NCBI GenBank assembly: GCA_036172665.1 | Contig: CM069876.1 | Location: forward strand, 38,285,001 to 38,349,000 | Source of the DNA: Prosopocoilus inquinatus | Lineage: Eukaryota; Arthropoda; Insecta; Coleoptera; Lucanidae | Direction: 5' to 3' | Length of the DNA: 64,000 nt | Position numbers and translations under genes: made by a program | The notes under the pieces: generated by a model | The model's input: only the letters and a program-made list of their open reading frames with translations | Databases searched by the model: none | What the model was told of the DNA's origin: nothing | In this document: in pieces, positions 24,837 through 36,015 of the stretch | Layout of the letters: every line of letters starts with the position of its first letter | Position numbering within the stretch: the stretch's first letter is position 1

Positions 24837-25602
24837 CTGAAAACAGATCGCAAAGGTTAACCACGCTCGGAACGGGGAATGCACAGGAATGCGCCCTGCA
24901 TTCCCGGCATGCATAATTTATGGGGCGTTATGTTGTACTTTCAACGGGCCATTACGCTCCGCGTACGCCGCGGCATTCGCCGGTTTTTTCGCCGGTAAAT
25001 TATTCGCATAAATCTTTTATATGGCTCCAGAGTTCTATTGTGGAAAAAAGGGCCGGAAGAATCTTCCTGCGGCGCAAAAGGAACGCGAAAACGTCGAAAT
25101 TTATAGAGTTAACTCGCCTGTTTTTCTTTCTTTTTTACTTTTAGCGCGTCGCACAAAAATCATTTTCATGCATTCCAGAATCGACTTAACATTTTACATT
25201 TTAGAAACAAGATAAAAAAAATACTGTAGTTCTGATTTTTTCAGCTGGAATACCTACATTAAAAATGTACTCCTAATTAGTAATGTAAAATCGTGACGTC
25301 ATTTTGGTCATTTAAGTATAAATGACGGTCATTTTGTCGTCTTAATTGCATATTAATCAAATAAATGCAAATTTTTACGAAACGAAATTTAAATCAAAAC
25401 AACAAAGGTAATACCCTTAGGCATGAGGGCAATTGTTTCCATAGGACTAAAACGGAGTTCAAAGTTGAACTGCAATTGAAAAACTGCTCTTTAAACAGAT
25501 TCATAAATTATTACAGTTTACAGATAAGGCATACAAAGAATAGCATACCCGCAACTGAAATTAAAATCTTTCTATCTAAACAATCATTAAAATTTATCAA
25601 AG

Positions 25603-25675
25603 CCAGAACGGTCCAAGTGGCAAGGGGACCGACCTGACAATCGTAAAGTCGTTGGTTCGAACGACGCTCGAATTA
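25603..25675 (+). repeat. tRNA-derived SINE head, copy 1
   Basis: GGTCCAAGTGGCAAGGGGAC is A-box-like, and GTTGGTTCGAACGACG, about 35 bp further, is B-box-like with the T-loop TTCGAAC. A full cloverleaf is not evident. The downstream body is the shared repeat ending near 25805. Confidence 0.55.
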
Positions 25676-25934
25676 ATTCTGGGGAATGGTCGGTATTCAC
25701 TTCAGGTACTCCTTCAGTGCTGTGGATAAAATTCGATACCAAGCTGATGACTTAATACCCCGTTGGCTATCTATCAGAGATTTAAAAAAATCTATAAACA
25801 AGTAACGTCGCACAAAAATCATTTTCATGCATTCCAGAATCAATTTAACATTTTCCATTTTAGAAACAAGATAAAAAATACTGTAGTTCTGATTTCTTCA
25901 GCTTGAATACCTACTTTAAAAATATACTCCTAAT

Positions 25935-27008
25935 TAGTGATGTAAAATGACGGTCATTTAAAATCGTGAAGTCATTTTGGTCATTTAAGTATAAATGACG
26001 GTCATTTTGTCGTCTTAATCGCATATTAATCAAATAAATGCAACTTTTTACGAAACGAAATTTAAATCAAAACAACAAAGGTAATAAATACCCTTAGGCA
26101 CGAGGACAATTGTTTCCATAGGACTAAAACGGAGTTTAAAGTTGAACTACAATTGAAAAATTGCTCTTTAAACAGATTCATAAATTCTTACAGTTTAAAG
26201 ATACACATACAATTCAGAGAACAAAATGGTGTCTTGCATACAAAGAATAGCATATCCGCAACTGAAATTAAAATCTTTGTATCTAAACAATCATTAAAAT
26301 TTATCAAAGCCAGAACGGTCCAAGTGGCAAGGGGGCCGGCCTGGCAATCGTAAAGGCGTAGGATCGAACGACGCTCGAATTAGTTCTGGGGAATGGTCGG
26401 TATTCACTTCAGGTACTCCTTCAGTGCTGCGGATAAGATTCGACACCAAGCTGATGACTTAATACCCCGTTGGCTATCTATCACAGATTTAAAAAAAAAT
26501 CTATAAACAAGTAACTATATACATAAAGAACAATAAAAATTGAAGAATAAACAGATATTTACTTAAGAAGAAATTTTAAAATAAATAAAATAATGGCTAT
26601 TTAGTAAATCACATTACATATTTGAATATTATAACATTTTAACTGCATCTTCATCACTTATTTCAATATCAGTCTCCGTTTGCTCATTTCTTCATCAGTG
26701 TATGTATCTGAACTTGACTGGACCTCTTCACGGTTTACAGTTAACTTGGTTCTTGTTTTTTGTGAGGATATAGCCATAAGCACTGAAGGACCTTTATATT
26801 TTTATTTCACGTGAAGTATTTTTCCATTTTTTATCTGTGACTGTCATTTATTAAAATGACGGTCATTTATAAAATGAGTCATTTATTAAAATGATTGTCA
26901 TGTATCGTTCACAGGGTCATTTTAAGATGATCAATCATTGTGACGTGACCGTCATTTTTATTGTGACCACTGTTATGACCGATGTCATTTAAGGAACTTA
27001 CATCACTA
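25935..27008. mobile_element. hAT-type non-autonomous element with 8 bp target duplication
   Basis: The terminal inverted repeat TAGTGATGTAA (25935-25945) matches TTACATCACTA (26998-27008) perfectly. The flanks are the 8 bp direct repeat CTCCTAAT at 25927-25934 and 27009-27016. Subterminal motifs AATGACGGTCATTT recur in both orientations near both ends. A second left end, TAGTAATGTAA at 25278, also preceded by CTCCTAAT, exists because the left flank was tandemly duplicated. No transposase frame. Confidence 0.88.
26312..26385 (+). repeat. tRNA-derived SINE head, copy 2
   Basis: Same segment in the second duplication copy, inside the hAT-type element. The B box has decayed to GGATCGAACGACG. 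Confidence 0.5.
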
Positions 27009-27929
27009 CTCCTAATAAACAGCAAACCAAATTACTAAATCCATTAAGCAAAACTTTTCGTGTTATTCCCGTTCATAAGAAAGGTACTCTCTTTGTTATT
27101 ACCACCTAAATTCAGACCCACTCTATTATACCTTTCCGAAATAATTCTTAATAACAGAAAACTCCGGCATTTTGAATACAACGATCTATTTTGCAATTCT
27201 TAATTTGGTTTTAGATTAGGTGACTTACTTTATTTGTCGACTTTACCACATGTACTGACTCGAATTTTGCATTACTCATAAATAAAATAAATTAGGAATT
27301 TAAACCCAATACGATGCTGTCAATTTTTGTTTAAAGCGATCAAGGCGTTGAGCTTGTAAGTCGTAAACAGTAATTAGCTATTCACCAATTTAATACGATT
27401 TCCAAATTTTTCGTAATCGTAGCAATGCAAAATTGTAAGTCAAAATAAAACATGTGCAAGGTCAGCATTGAAGAATAGCATCGTGTTATCTTTAAATTCT
27501 TGGAACTTTGCTGCATTTCTGCGCCGTGTAAATGGAAGACAAGGCAGATATTGTCTGCAAGCTCGCATGTACAATTCACGTCTACAAGATAACTATTGTG
27601 CAATCAATGGAAATTTTCCATGCGATCGCGACGCATTAATTGTAATTAAGATGTACTCTACCGCATTGACATGGGAAGTAAGAGCTGAGAAAAATGCGTG
27701 CTACATAAATTCCTCTTACCATGACATTGTTGCGGTCTTTATAAAGAAAATCAAACACACTTTCCAATGAAAACAGGAAGAAAACAGAATTTTTTTTAAT
27801 ATTTGACAATTGTTGCTTTCCTTTTGGCACAAGTCTCACTTTAGCTCAGATGAACGTCTTTTCCGTTCGAACGAACAAGCAAGTTTGGACGTATTTTTTA
27901 ACCTGTCAATCAACTTGAATGGCAAGGTT

Positions 27930-29860
27930 GGAGGTCAACATTGTAGTTCTCGTTTCTGAATTTTTTCCTACTTTTGTTTCTTCAATTCTTCTTACTTTCG
28001 ACCCTGCAATTTTTTTCCTTTTTTTTGCCATCTATTGCTCTCTAAATCTTCTTTTGATTTTGCGCTCTATTTTATTTGCATTTTCGAACTTTCCATTTTG
28101 TGATTTTCTTCTTGTTGAACGCTTGAAATTTCTTTTGATTTCCTGACCTCGTTGCTTTTAGGAATCCTCCTTATTTACTTTTGATTTCGTGGTCCTCTTG
28201 TTTATCATTTCGTTTCCTTTTACACACAGAGAAAAATGAATAGTAAAAAGTAACACAGATTGTAGTCAAAATGAAGACGGAAACAAATTGTAGCAAATAT
28301 GAGTACAATTGTAGTAAATTTTACTACAAGAATAGAGTCTTGTCCGACAATTGTGCAAATATTTCCTATAAAATTTGTTTCTGTCTTCATTTTGACATTA
28401 ATTTTTCTCTGTGTAAATTTCTTATTAATTTTACTTTTGTTTCTGAGATTTTCTTCTGCTTTTCTTCATTTCAGTACCCAACAACTTCACTATGAGCCGT
28501 ACAAGTGAGTTCTTTATGTTTTTTACTTTTGACTTTGTCATCAATTTAAGTTGCATTTTGCGTTTTATTCTACATTTTACGATCTTCTTTTGTTTCTCCG
28601 ATTTCTTCATTGTGTGATCCTTTTTAAATTGAATTTGCGAATGTCTACATTTCTCTTGATTTCATGACTTCGTTTTATTTTTTCAATCTTCTTTATTTTC
28701 TTTTGATTTTGAGATTCTCTTTTTTTACATTTTCTTTTAATTCCTTAATCTCGTCTCGCCTTTGTGTATCTCTTGCTGGTTTTACCAGTCTCCTCTTTGT
28801 TTCTTCATGTTACTTTTGATTCTGACATTTTCTTTGACGACTTACATTTGAATTTGTCATTTCAGGATCTTCTCTTGAATTTATATTTTATCTTGCATTT
28901 GCGATCGTCTTTTGTTTCTGCAATTGTCTTTCCATTTTTTGATTCTCCTGTTTGTTGATTTTGGGAATCGTGTTAAATTTTTTCCGATCGATGTCGTGAT
29001 TTTTCTTTGCTCTTTTAATCTCCTCTTTTACTTTTGATTTTGTTGTTCTCTTCTTGACCATTTATTTTCCTTCTTTACTCTTCATATTTCTGCATTTTTT
29101 TCTGTCTTTTCTTCTTTTGTTTCAATTTGATTTTGAGATTTTCTTTTGTTTTGCCACTTACCTAAGTTTCAGTTTGCTTTTTATTCTACATTTCACGATC
29201 TTCTTTTGTTTTTCCGTTTTTCTTCCAATTTTCCTAATCTTCTTTATTTTTATTTGATTTTGTGACTTTCTTGTTTTACAATTTCTTATCATTCTCTAAT
29301 TTTTTTTCGTGTATCTGTACCTTTTACTGTTTTTTTTTCCAATTCAATGTTTCTTCAATTTGCTTTAAATTTTGATGTTTTCTTTTGTTTTTGGTAATTC
29401 TTTGTCGATTTACATTTCATTTTGCCATTCTACGATTTTCTTTCCTTTTTCTCGGATTTTGCTCTATCTTCTTTAGATTTTTTTCTTTTTTTTCAGTTGC
29501 TTTTCATTCCTTAATTTTCGTTTTTCTGCATCTTTTCGTGCTTTTTTCCAACCTCAACATTCTTTTGTTTCTTCAATTTATTTTTGATTATGAGAACTTA
29601 AGCTTGTTATGTGCGGTTATTTCCTTGGTCAATTTAAGTTTGTTTTGCGTTCACTTCTTGATTCTCAAATTTTCTTTTGGTTTTGGCAACTTTTTTTCTT
29701 TGTCTCCCCATGCTTAATCCCAGCATTTATTTTGAATTTTACTATCTTCTTTTGTCTTCCCGGCTTTCTTTCAATTATATTATATATTTTGCCCAACTCC
29801 AGGTTTCTTTTGCTTTTAGCTTCAGTTATATTTTCATCGTTACACTTTCATTAATCTTAA
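27930..29860. repeat. Pyrimidine-rich (T-rich on +) tract of degenerate repeats
   Basis: Almost 2 kb in which the plus strand is dominated by T and C, with recurring phrases such as TTTGATTTTG, TCTTCTTTTG and TTGTTTCTTC. The long open frames here (Phe/Leu/Ser-rich) are a by-product of composition. The tract is interrupted by the MITE at 28223-28414. Similar tracts occur at 52040-52880 and, reversed, at 17150-18730, 34600-35200, 58150-58540 and 59690-60600. Confidence 0.6.
28223..28414. mobile_element. Short fold-back MITE (~190 bp)
   Basis: The left end CACACAGAGAAAAATGAATA mirrors the right end TTAATTTTTCTCTGTG. A second inner pair, GTCAAAATGAAGACGGAAAC / TTTCTGTCTTCATTTTGAC, extends the palindrome. 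TA is found immediately outside each end (28221-28222 and 28415-28416). Confidence 0.75.
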
Positions 29861-29868
29861 TATTTATA

Positions 29869-30329
29869 CACTGAGAATCTTATAAGACTGCACATAGTAT
29901 TCATCAATGGAAGCTTTATTACATTATTATTTCCAAATTTGTTTTCTTCGCCATGGTTACCGTGCGTTGTTAGTAATGAGTAATGACACTACTGATTTTG
30001 AATTGTCAGATTGAATTAAATTGTTCTCTTAATTTATTGTAAAATGCATACAACCACCGAAAAAGTAAAAATGTAGGTGCACATTATTTTCAGATGAAGT
30101 TCATTGACAGAGGTCTTTGCGTTATTTACCGCAAAATTTCAGGATAGATCAATTATTCCCTTCCTTAATACTTCCTATGTGCAGTTTTTAAAAGATTCAG
30201 CATTGAGAATTGAATAGTAACTATACCAACATAATGTTAAAACCTCTATGTGCAATTTTATATGATTCAGAAATGTATTATCTGATCACGTAATTTTCGT
30301 CTATGTGCAGCGTTACAAGATTCTCACTG
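29869..30329. mobile_element. TA-flanked MITE with internal end-like repeats
   Basis: The 29 bp ends are CACTGAGAATCTTATAAGAC..GCACATAG on the left and, read inward on the minus strand, CAGTGAGAATCTTGTAACGC..GCACATAG on the right. TA lies at 29867-29868 and 30330-30331. Two further inverted copies of the end motif (ATGTGCAGTTTTTAAAAGAT near 30178 and TATGTGCAATTTTATATGAT near 30248) lie inside, so the element has reiterated termini. 461 bp, no frame. Confidence 0.8.
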
Positions 30330-30331
30330 TA

Positions 30332-31007
30332 TAAACATAGTGTAACAGAATAAATAATTATGAAAGATCGGCTCTTGACTCCTCCTTACATTATAAGCAA
30401 ACCTTGGCCTACTTTTGCTCGTCGGTCACATCGGTTACACAGTAACAGCAGTCAGTAAAGTAAATTATCGAGATTTTTCAAGTTATCAGGATCAGGATCA
30501 GGAAGACCAACATCTAACCCTTAGCAGATGTAAACTGGAAATTAGGTCAATCAGATTGAAAGATATACAGAGTGTCAACAAGAAAACTTGATATGCTTCA
30601 GCAGATGATAGTAGAGATAAGAACAAATAAAAAATTCTAATAAACTCGACTCCATTGCCCATTTCGAGATATGGTTCAATTAAAATAATGTTTAGGTATA
30701 AAATCAATCACATCAACATTTTACAGATGTTAAAACCGTTATCCTGGCTAATATACACAAAGATTTTCAGCGTACATACTTTTTTTTTATTTACGATATT
30801 TTAATCTTAAAGATGCTGCAATTTCAAGCTTGGTCGCAAGCCTGGTACCGTATTTACGGTTTTTATTTATTAGCATATTGTAGAAAGTAGATTGAAAGTT
30901 TCCATAAGAAAAAAATACAGATCAAGAATTGGAAAATGATAGTTACATTGTTCTGCGTAAAGAAAGGAAGAAGACCATAATATGTTCAAATCATAGAGGC
31001 TGTTACA
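30332..31007. other. No gene recognised
   Basis: AT-rich sequence without a clear repeat partner in the window. Confidence 0.4.
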
Positions 31008-31275
31008 AATATTCACGTTTGAAAAATTATTATCTAAATTCGCTTTTTTTTACATTTGGAGTTATACAAACCTTAACGCGCGTATTTTAAGTAGTTTAAT
31101 TGACATAATTTAATTGACTGTCATCGACACAGGCTTAACTGCTGCGGAAGTTGTCTGGCATAGATTACCTGCATCTGCTTAGCTCGCAGACCAAAGTTAT
31201 TTTCGGTCAATGGAACGTGCCTCAAATTAACGTTTTAATCGAGGAAATTCCATGCTGACAAATGAATCTTTGTCA
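31008..31275. repeat. Dispersed repeat 1, copy a
   Basis: Shares TTTGAAAAATTAT, TCTGCTTAGCTCG, AATTAACGTTTTAA and ATGCTGACAAATGAA, in order, with 31947-32130. Confidence 0.6.
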
Positions 31276-31946
31276 AATCAGAAACAACTGAAATATTTTA
31301 TATGCTTTGAATGCACAAACGTAGAATGGGTTGCCTAACTTTTAATTTTAAGACATCCCGGTTTAAGCATAATATATTTTCCTCAGAAGGAGAAAGTAGT
31401 TAAATCGAAATTTATGCAAATTAATAAAAATAAAGGTGAAATATCACAAAATAGATTATTTCAAAGATTAATAAACCGTACTGTGCAGTACTTCCGTGAG
31501 TAAATTAATTGCGCTGGGAACTATTATTATTTGCGTGATATTGTTGATAAATGTGGGTGCTACAAGGCGCACGTTATTATTAAGTTATGATCTCCGACAC
31601 CGTTAAATGTAAATAAATACTAATGAAGCGTAATAATCCTTGCTTACTCGCTTCAAACGTAAACATTGGTGCGCAGGAGGAGTCGCGAACGCCCTATATT
31701 AAGGTAGAAAGTAAATTTTACGAGCAATTTATGCCTCGGTTTAATACGGCGTAAAATATCACTCGGCTAAATTGAGTAATTTTGCAAGCAAGGCGGTTTT
31801 AATGCTCTTTTCTCTTTCTCACCTGCTACCACTACTACAGTGTACGCCAAAGATGAGTTAGATTTGAAAGCGAAATTGTATAGCATTCCCATTTTAAATT
31901 GGTTTTAGTATCCTAGCACAATTTATGGAAATTAACTATCTACGAG

Positions 31947-32130
31947 GCGCAAGAGGCTCGGTTTGAAAAATTATATTCTAAATTAGTTTTTTACTTTTGG
32001 ATTTACACAAAATTTAACTGGCGTATTTTTACCGACGTCTGCTTAGCTCGTAGATCAAAGTTCTTTTCGACCAAAGGAGCGTACGCAAAATTAACGTTTT
32101 AAAGAAGGGAATTTCATGCTGACAAATGAA
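31947..32130. repeat. Dispersed repeat 1, copy b
   Basis: Shorter copy of 31008-31275, lacking about 80 bp in the middle. Confidence 0.6.
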
Positions 32131-33397
32131 ATCCAAGTCTTACTTTGACGGTAATATAAAAACATTAATTATTTTTATGTTCGGTTTTGCCAAGCAAGCG
32201 AGTGAGTAATAATTATATTATAACAATTTAAAACTAACGCTCCTTTACTACTACTCGTGATGGAGGCCCACCAAAAAAGAACAATTTATTTCTTTTCGGA
32301 AACCAAGGTTTTGTATAACAATCTTTTCGTATTTTCATATGGTAAAGACTTGACCTTAATATATCGTGATAACATGGTGAAGGCGCCTTTATTTCATGGC
32401 AATACTATACATCAGTAGAAGAGAAAGAGAAATTGAAAGTGAAAGTTGACCGGTTAATAAACCTTGGGAATCGTGTACCTTAAATTGACTTACAAAGTAA
32501 ACAGACGAATGTAACTCGATTCTAATTACTAGATAAAATTTTCGACGTGTTTGCCAAACACAATTTATGCCTCTAAGTTCCTCGGGGGGTAGAATTCGTC
32601 TTGGTTTACATAAGCTTCGCTGTCTTTCAAATCGATTAAGTTCTTTCCCTTTTTACAATTTTTTTCTCTCTACTTTCCAACTTCTTTGAGACGATCGACC
32701 GTTTCTAAATACATTAGTTAGTAAATAGGTGGTATGTGCCTAGTTCGCACTTGAACTATGTAGAGCAAACATCAGCAAGGCACTTGAGAGTAAGTAAGTA
32801 AGTAAGAGGACGAGTAAGTAGAAGCAAACGCGAATACTCAAATACCGACGGTACTTCAAAGAGAGCGTAGTTAATTTCCGATCTAAAGTGGATGATACAG
32901 CTGCTCGAGTAATTCGGAAACGGCAATTTTTTTTTCTTGCAAATACAAGAAACGCCAATTTAATATAAGGGGATGAAAAGCTTTTCCATTACATTTGGTT
33001 TTATTCAAGCAGGGTAGCGTGCTTTAGGTAAATTGAAGAACATGGCAATGCATTTTAAGCATCGAAAATGCATCGAACCTTTCGAATTAGTATACTGATA
33101 AATTGGCTCTTTTATTATCGACTCGGAGGTGAAACCTTCCTGAGCTCAAAAACTGTTTCAAGCAAATAAAATTACCGCGCAGACGCAGACACCATGGCGT
33201 TGAAGTTATTTGAAATTTCTAGCAGGACAGTAACATTTTTAAAATCTTTATTTCATACTTATTTGTGTTTCTTATCTTCTTTTACGAAGAAGAAAAATCA
33301 ATTTGAGTGTAGGCCATTCGCCTAGTTTGGCTCGACATCGAAGAAGTATGTATGAAGAACATAATAACAGAAACGAAAGTAAACCGACAAATCTTTG

Positions 33398-33660
33398 ACG
33401 AAATGAGAATGCTACACATTAGATCGTATTACATTCAAAATCCCGCTCATTAAATATTTGTCGAGGCGCTGATATTTTTTGAACATCGATCTTTGGATTA
33501 GAACCTTTAGAAATGCACTTTGTCACATCCTGCACGGATAGTTTGAAAAGAGAAATTTGTACATCACATCATTCAGTTAGGAGGCAGTTATTAGTTAGAT
33601 AAGATCAATAATTAGTTAGTAATAAGTTCAGTTCAATAAGTTATGACATTTAATCGCAGT
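33398..33660. repeat. Dispersed repeat 2, copy a
   Basis: Shares GACGAAATGRGAATGCTA, CGATCTTTGG, ACTTTGTCACA, CCTGCAC and TTAGTTAGATA, in order, with 33945-34230. Confidence 0.6.
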
Positions 33661-33944
33661 CAGTCATTTAATTATTTTATTATTCCTTTCAATATAGTAT
33701 GCCCATTTTGAATCGTGGCCTCTGAAGATTTTGTAATAGACGACTCATCAACCAAACCATATTTTTGTAATGTCTTGAATGCACAAAAGTAGAATTTCTT
33801 GCCTAACTTCTAATTTTAAGGCGTCAGGATTTAAATACCTATATGAATTGAATGAAAAAAAATCATTAATTTTCTTTTGTTCTTTTGAATATGTGTTGCG
33901 TTGAGGTTTGCTTAATTTCTGAAATTAATTTTATTGTAACTGCT

Positions 33945-34230
33945 GACGAAATGGGAATGCTATACGTCAGATTATATTACATAAAGTAATTAACATGCTT
34001 GCTCACACGTTACACATTAAATGTGCTTGATGAGACGCACGCTGACAATTTTGGTACGTCGATCTTTGGTCTCGAACTTCTCGAAATGTACTTTGTCACA
34101 ACCTGCACTGATGGGTTAAAAAGGGAAATTTGTAAATCAAATCAGTCAGTTGGGAGGTAGTTAGTAGTTAGATAGAATCAGCGATTAGTTAGTAACGTGT
34201 TCAGTTCATAACATAAAACATAAAATATCA
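33945..34230. repeat. Dispersed repeat 2, copy b
   Basis: Diverged copy of 33398-33660. TGAATGCACAAAAGTAGAAT upstream (33775) also recurs at 31309, so repeats 1 and 2 are interleaved pieces of a larger duplicated unit. A (GTAA)n run lies between, at 32790-32807. Confidence 0.55.
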
Positions 34231-34371
34231 GAAACAACAGTAAATCGAAAAATATCTGACGAAATGTGAGATAATCGAATCGCTTACAAAAAAAAAGGAA
34301 ATTAAACTTGTAATCTATGTATAATTAGGGGCGATTGTTAAACTAAAATAGTAAAGGAAGGAATGGTTTAA

Positions 34372-34602
34372 GAAATAATTGAAATTAATCTCCGTCCATA
34401 ATAATTTTAAATCCGTAGATACGATAGATAGATAGTTAGAACGATCTAAAAACAACCTAGTCTAACCTAAAGATTAGGTCGTTTTTAGATCGTTTTAAGT
34501 TCTTTTAAGTTGGTAGCGTACTGAAGATGGCAGCTTAGCTGCCGAAATACGTATCTACGGATATAAAATTATTGCGGGAGGAGATTAATTTCAATTATGC
34601 GA
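34372..34602. mobile_element. Fold-back element with 53 bp arms and an internal hairpin
   Basis: The outer arms 34372-34424 and 34550-34602 are near-perfect inverted repeats; the inner edge of the left arm reads ATCCGTAGATACG and the right arm begins CGTATCTACGGAT. Between them lies a 24 bp-stem hairpin (34440-34463 with 34471-34494; AACGATCTAAAAAC / GTTTTTAGATCGTT) with a 7 nt loop, then the hammerhead-like motif. No coding sequence or certain target duplication. Confidence 0.75.
34512..34564 (+). ncRNA. Hammerhead-ribozyme-like motif 1
   Basis: The core CTGAAGA (34521-34527) fits CUGANGA. Stem II is GGCAGC (34529-34534) / GCTGCC (34538-34543) with a TTA loop and one unpaired T. GAAA follows at 34544-34547. 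Helix III is A-T-A / T-A-T with a CG loop (34547-34554), and the NUH triplet is ATC ending at 34555. Helix I is CGTA (34517-34520) with TACG (34556-34559). The unpaired T between the core and stem II departs from the consensus, so activity is uncertain. Confidence 0.5.
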
Positions 34603-35220
34603 TTGTAACATGATAAATTATTTTTTTGAATTATAAGAAAATAAAGGGAACTTAAATAAAGAACGTTGAAAGACGAAGAAAAAGATAGAAAGCAAATTAA
34701 ACTACGAAGAAAAAACAAACAAAAGAAATTGCTAAAACAAAGAAGAACTGAACAAAATACACGAGTATAAAACAAAAGAAGATCGGCGTTTTCAAAGCGA
34801 AGGAAACATGAAAGTCCAATAAAATACGATGAAATACCAAATACGAAGAAACCAAAGGCGAATTGTTCCAAAGTCAAAAATAATTCGATAAAAAATAATT
34901 AAGACTAATAACGAGATATGTACGAAGAATATAAAAACAAAAAAACCTTCGACGTTTCTAAGTTGAAGCGTAAAAAAATCAATTCCCCAGCAAAGAAAAA
35001 GCAAAAGAAGAAACTGACAAAAGTGTGAATTGTAACCAGAAAAATTGGTGTGACAGAAAGGAACCACTAAGCAACTTATTAAAAACGTTTTCGCGAGGGA
35101 AATAGTTGTTTTTTAATTTATTTTTGACTTCTTTTTTGCTTGTAAAAATAAATAAAAAATTTGTGAAACATAAAATAAAACAAATGCAAACATGATTTGG
35201 TTTCCAGAACCTGTGATTTT
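34603..35220. repeat. A-rich tract (reverse of the pyrimidine-rich family)
   Basis: On the minus strand this reads like 27930-29860, with recurring CTTTTGTTTT and TTCTTCGT phrases. The predicted Phe-rich minus-strand peptides are compositional. Confidence 0.5.
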
Positions 35221-35759
35221 TCATTTGTTCTCAATTTCCTTTTTGCCTACTAGAGTTTCTTTGATATTCAATCATTCTTCTTAATTTCAACTCTTTTCTG
35301 TTTTTCATTATTTATTTAATTCTGGTGTTTTATATTACCCGTAGTCTTTGTTTTACTTTTATTGAAGCCGACATCTTTACTTTTCTAAATTTTTATTTAT
35401 AAAGTATTTGTTTTCCTTGATTAGCTTAAAAGATTCTAGGAAATGAGATCATACATTCGTATAGAGTTTAAAGACAAAGCTTACATTGCGCAGCTCCTTA
35501 TTTATTTAATTCTTTTGTCTGATATTTTTTGTTGAATTAATTTGTTTTTTATTTTTTGTAAATATACGCTTATTTTTATTTGAATGTATTTCTTTTTCTT
35601 AGTCAGCTTACAACATTCTAAGAAATAATACATTCGTATCGAATCGTTGCATACGAATCAGAAATGAGTCATTGGAATGGACTGTGAGTTTCATTAACTC
35701 AGTTTATAACTCGAGCGAATTCTAAGGATTCCAGGCTACCCTAAACTAATCACATGTAA

Positions 35760-36015
35760 AGGTTAGGATATTTAATATGCAGAGATGCAAAGTTTTTATA
35801 GAAAACTAAAAATTGCGATTAAATTATTCCTATGTAATAACGTATTAAAACACGAACGAGGACAGTATAAGAGACGGGCAGCGCCGGCCGCAATTTCTTG
35901 GAACTGAGATGGCCACTGCACGACTCCAAATGGGAACAATGAGATCGAGCGTGAGGAGACTGCGATATTACCCCTAATTTAATCACTCAATTAAGGATGT
36001 TTTTTGCATAGCAAG
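35760..36015 (+). repeat. Dispersed repeat 3, copy a
   Basis: GGGAACAATGAGATCGAGCG, ATATTACC and CACTCAATTAAGGAT followed by TTTTGCATAGCAA recur at 53090-53165. The weaker upstream match (GTTTTTATA, ATTAAAT) extends the pairing to about 35760 and 52910. In both places the repeat follows T-rich sequence. Confidence 0.65.

Larger units (their letters stand above)
25147..26514. repeat. Tandem duplication, two ~0.66-0.71 kb copies
   Basis: Copy 1 is 25147-25805 and copy 2 is 25806-26514; both begin CGTCGCACAAAAATCATTTT and end ATAAACAAGTAA. Copy 2 differs by point changes and small insertions (for example extra ATGACGGTCATTT near 25945). The duplicated block contains the left end of the hAT-type element and a tRNA-like segment. 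Confidence 0.85.

Noticed and set aside
29385..29717. Phe-rich membrane-protein-like frames in the 27.9-29.9 kb tract
   Set aside because: Hydrophobic peptides are the automatic translation of polypyrimidine DNA; frames overlap and none is conserved.
34569..35224. Three overlapping minus-strand Phe-rich frames
   Set aside because: Same compositional effect in an A-rich tract.
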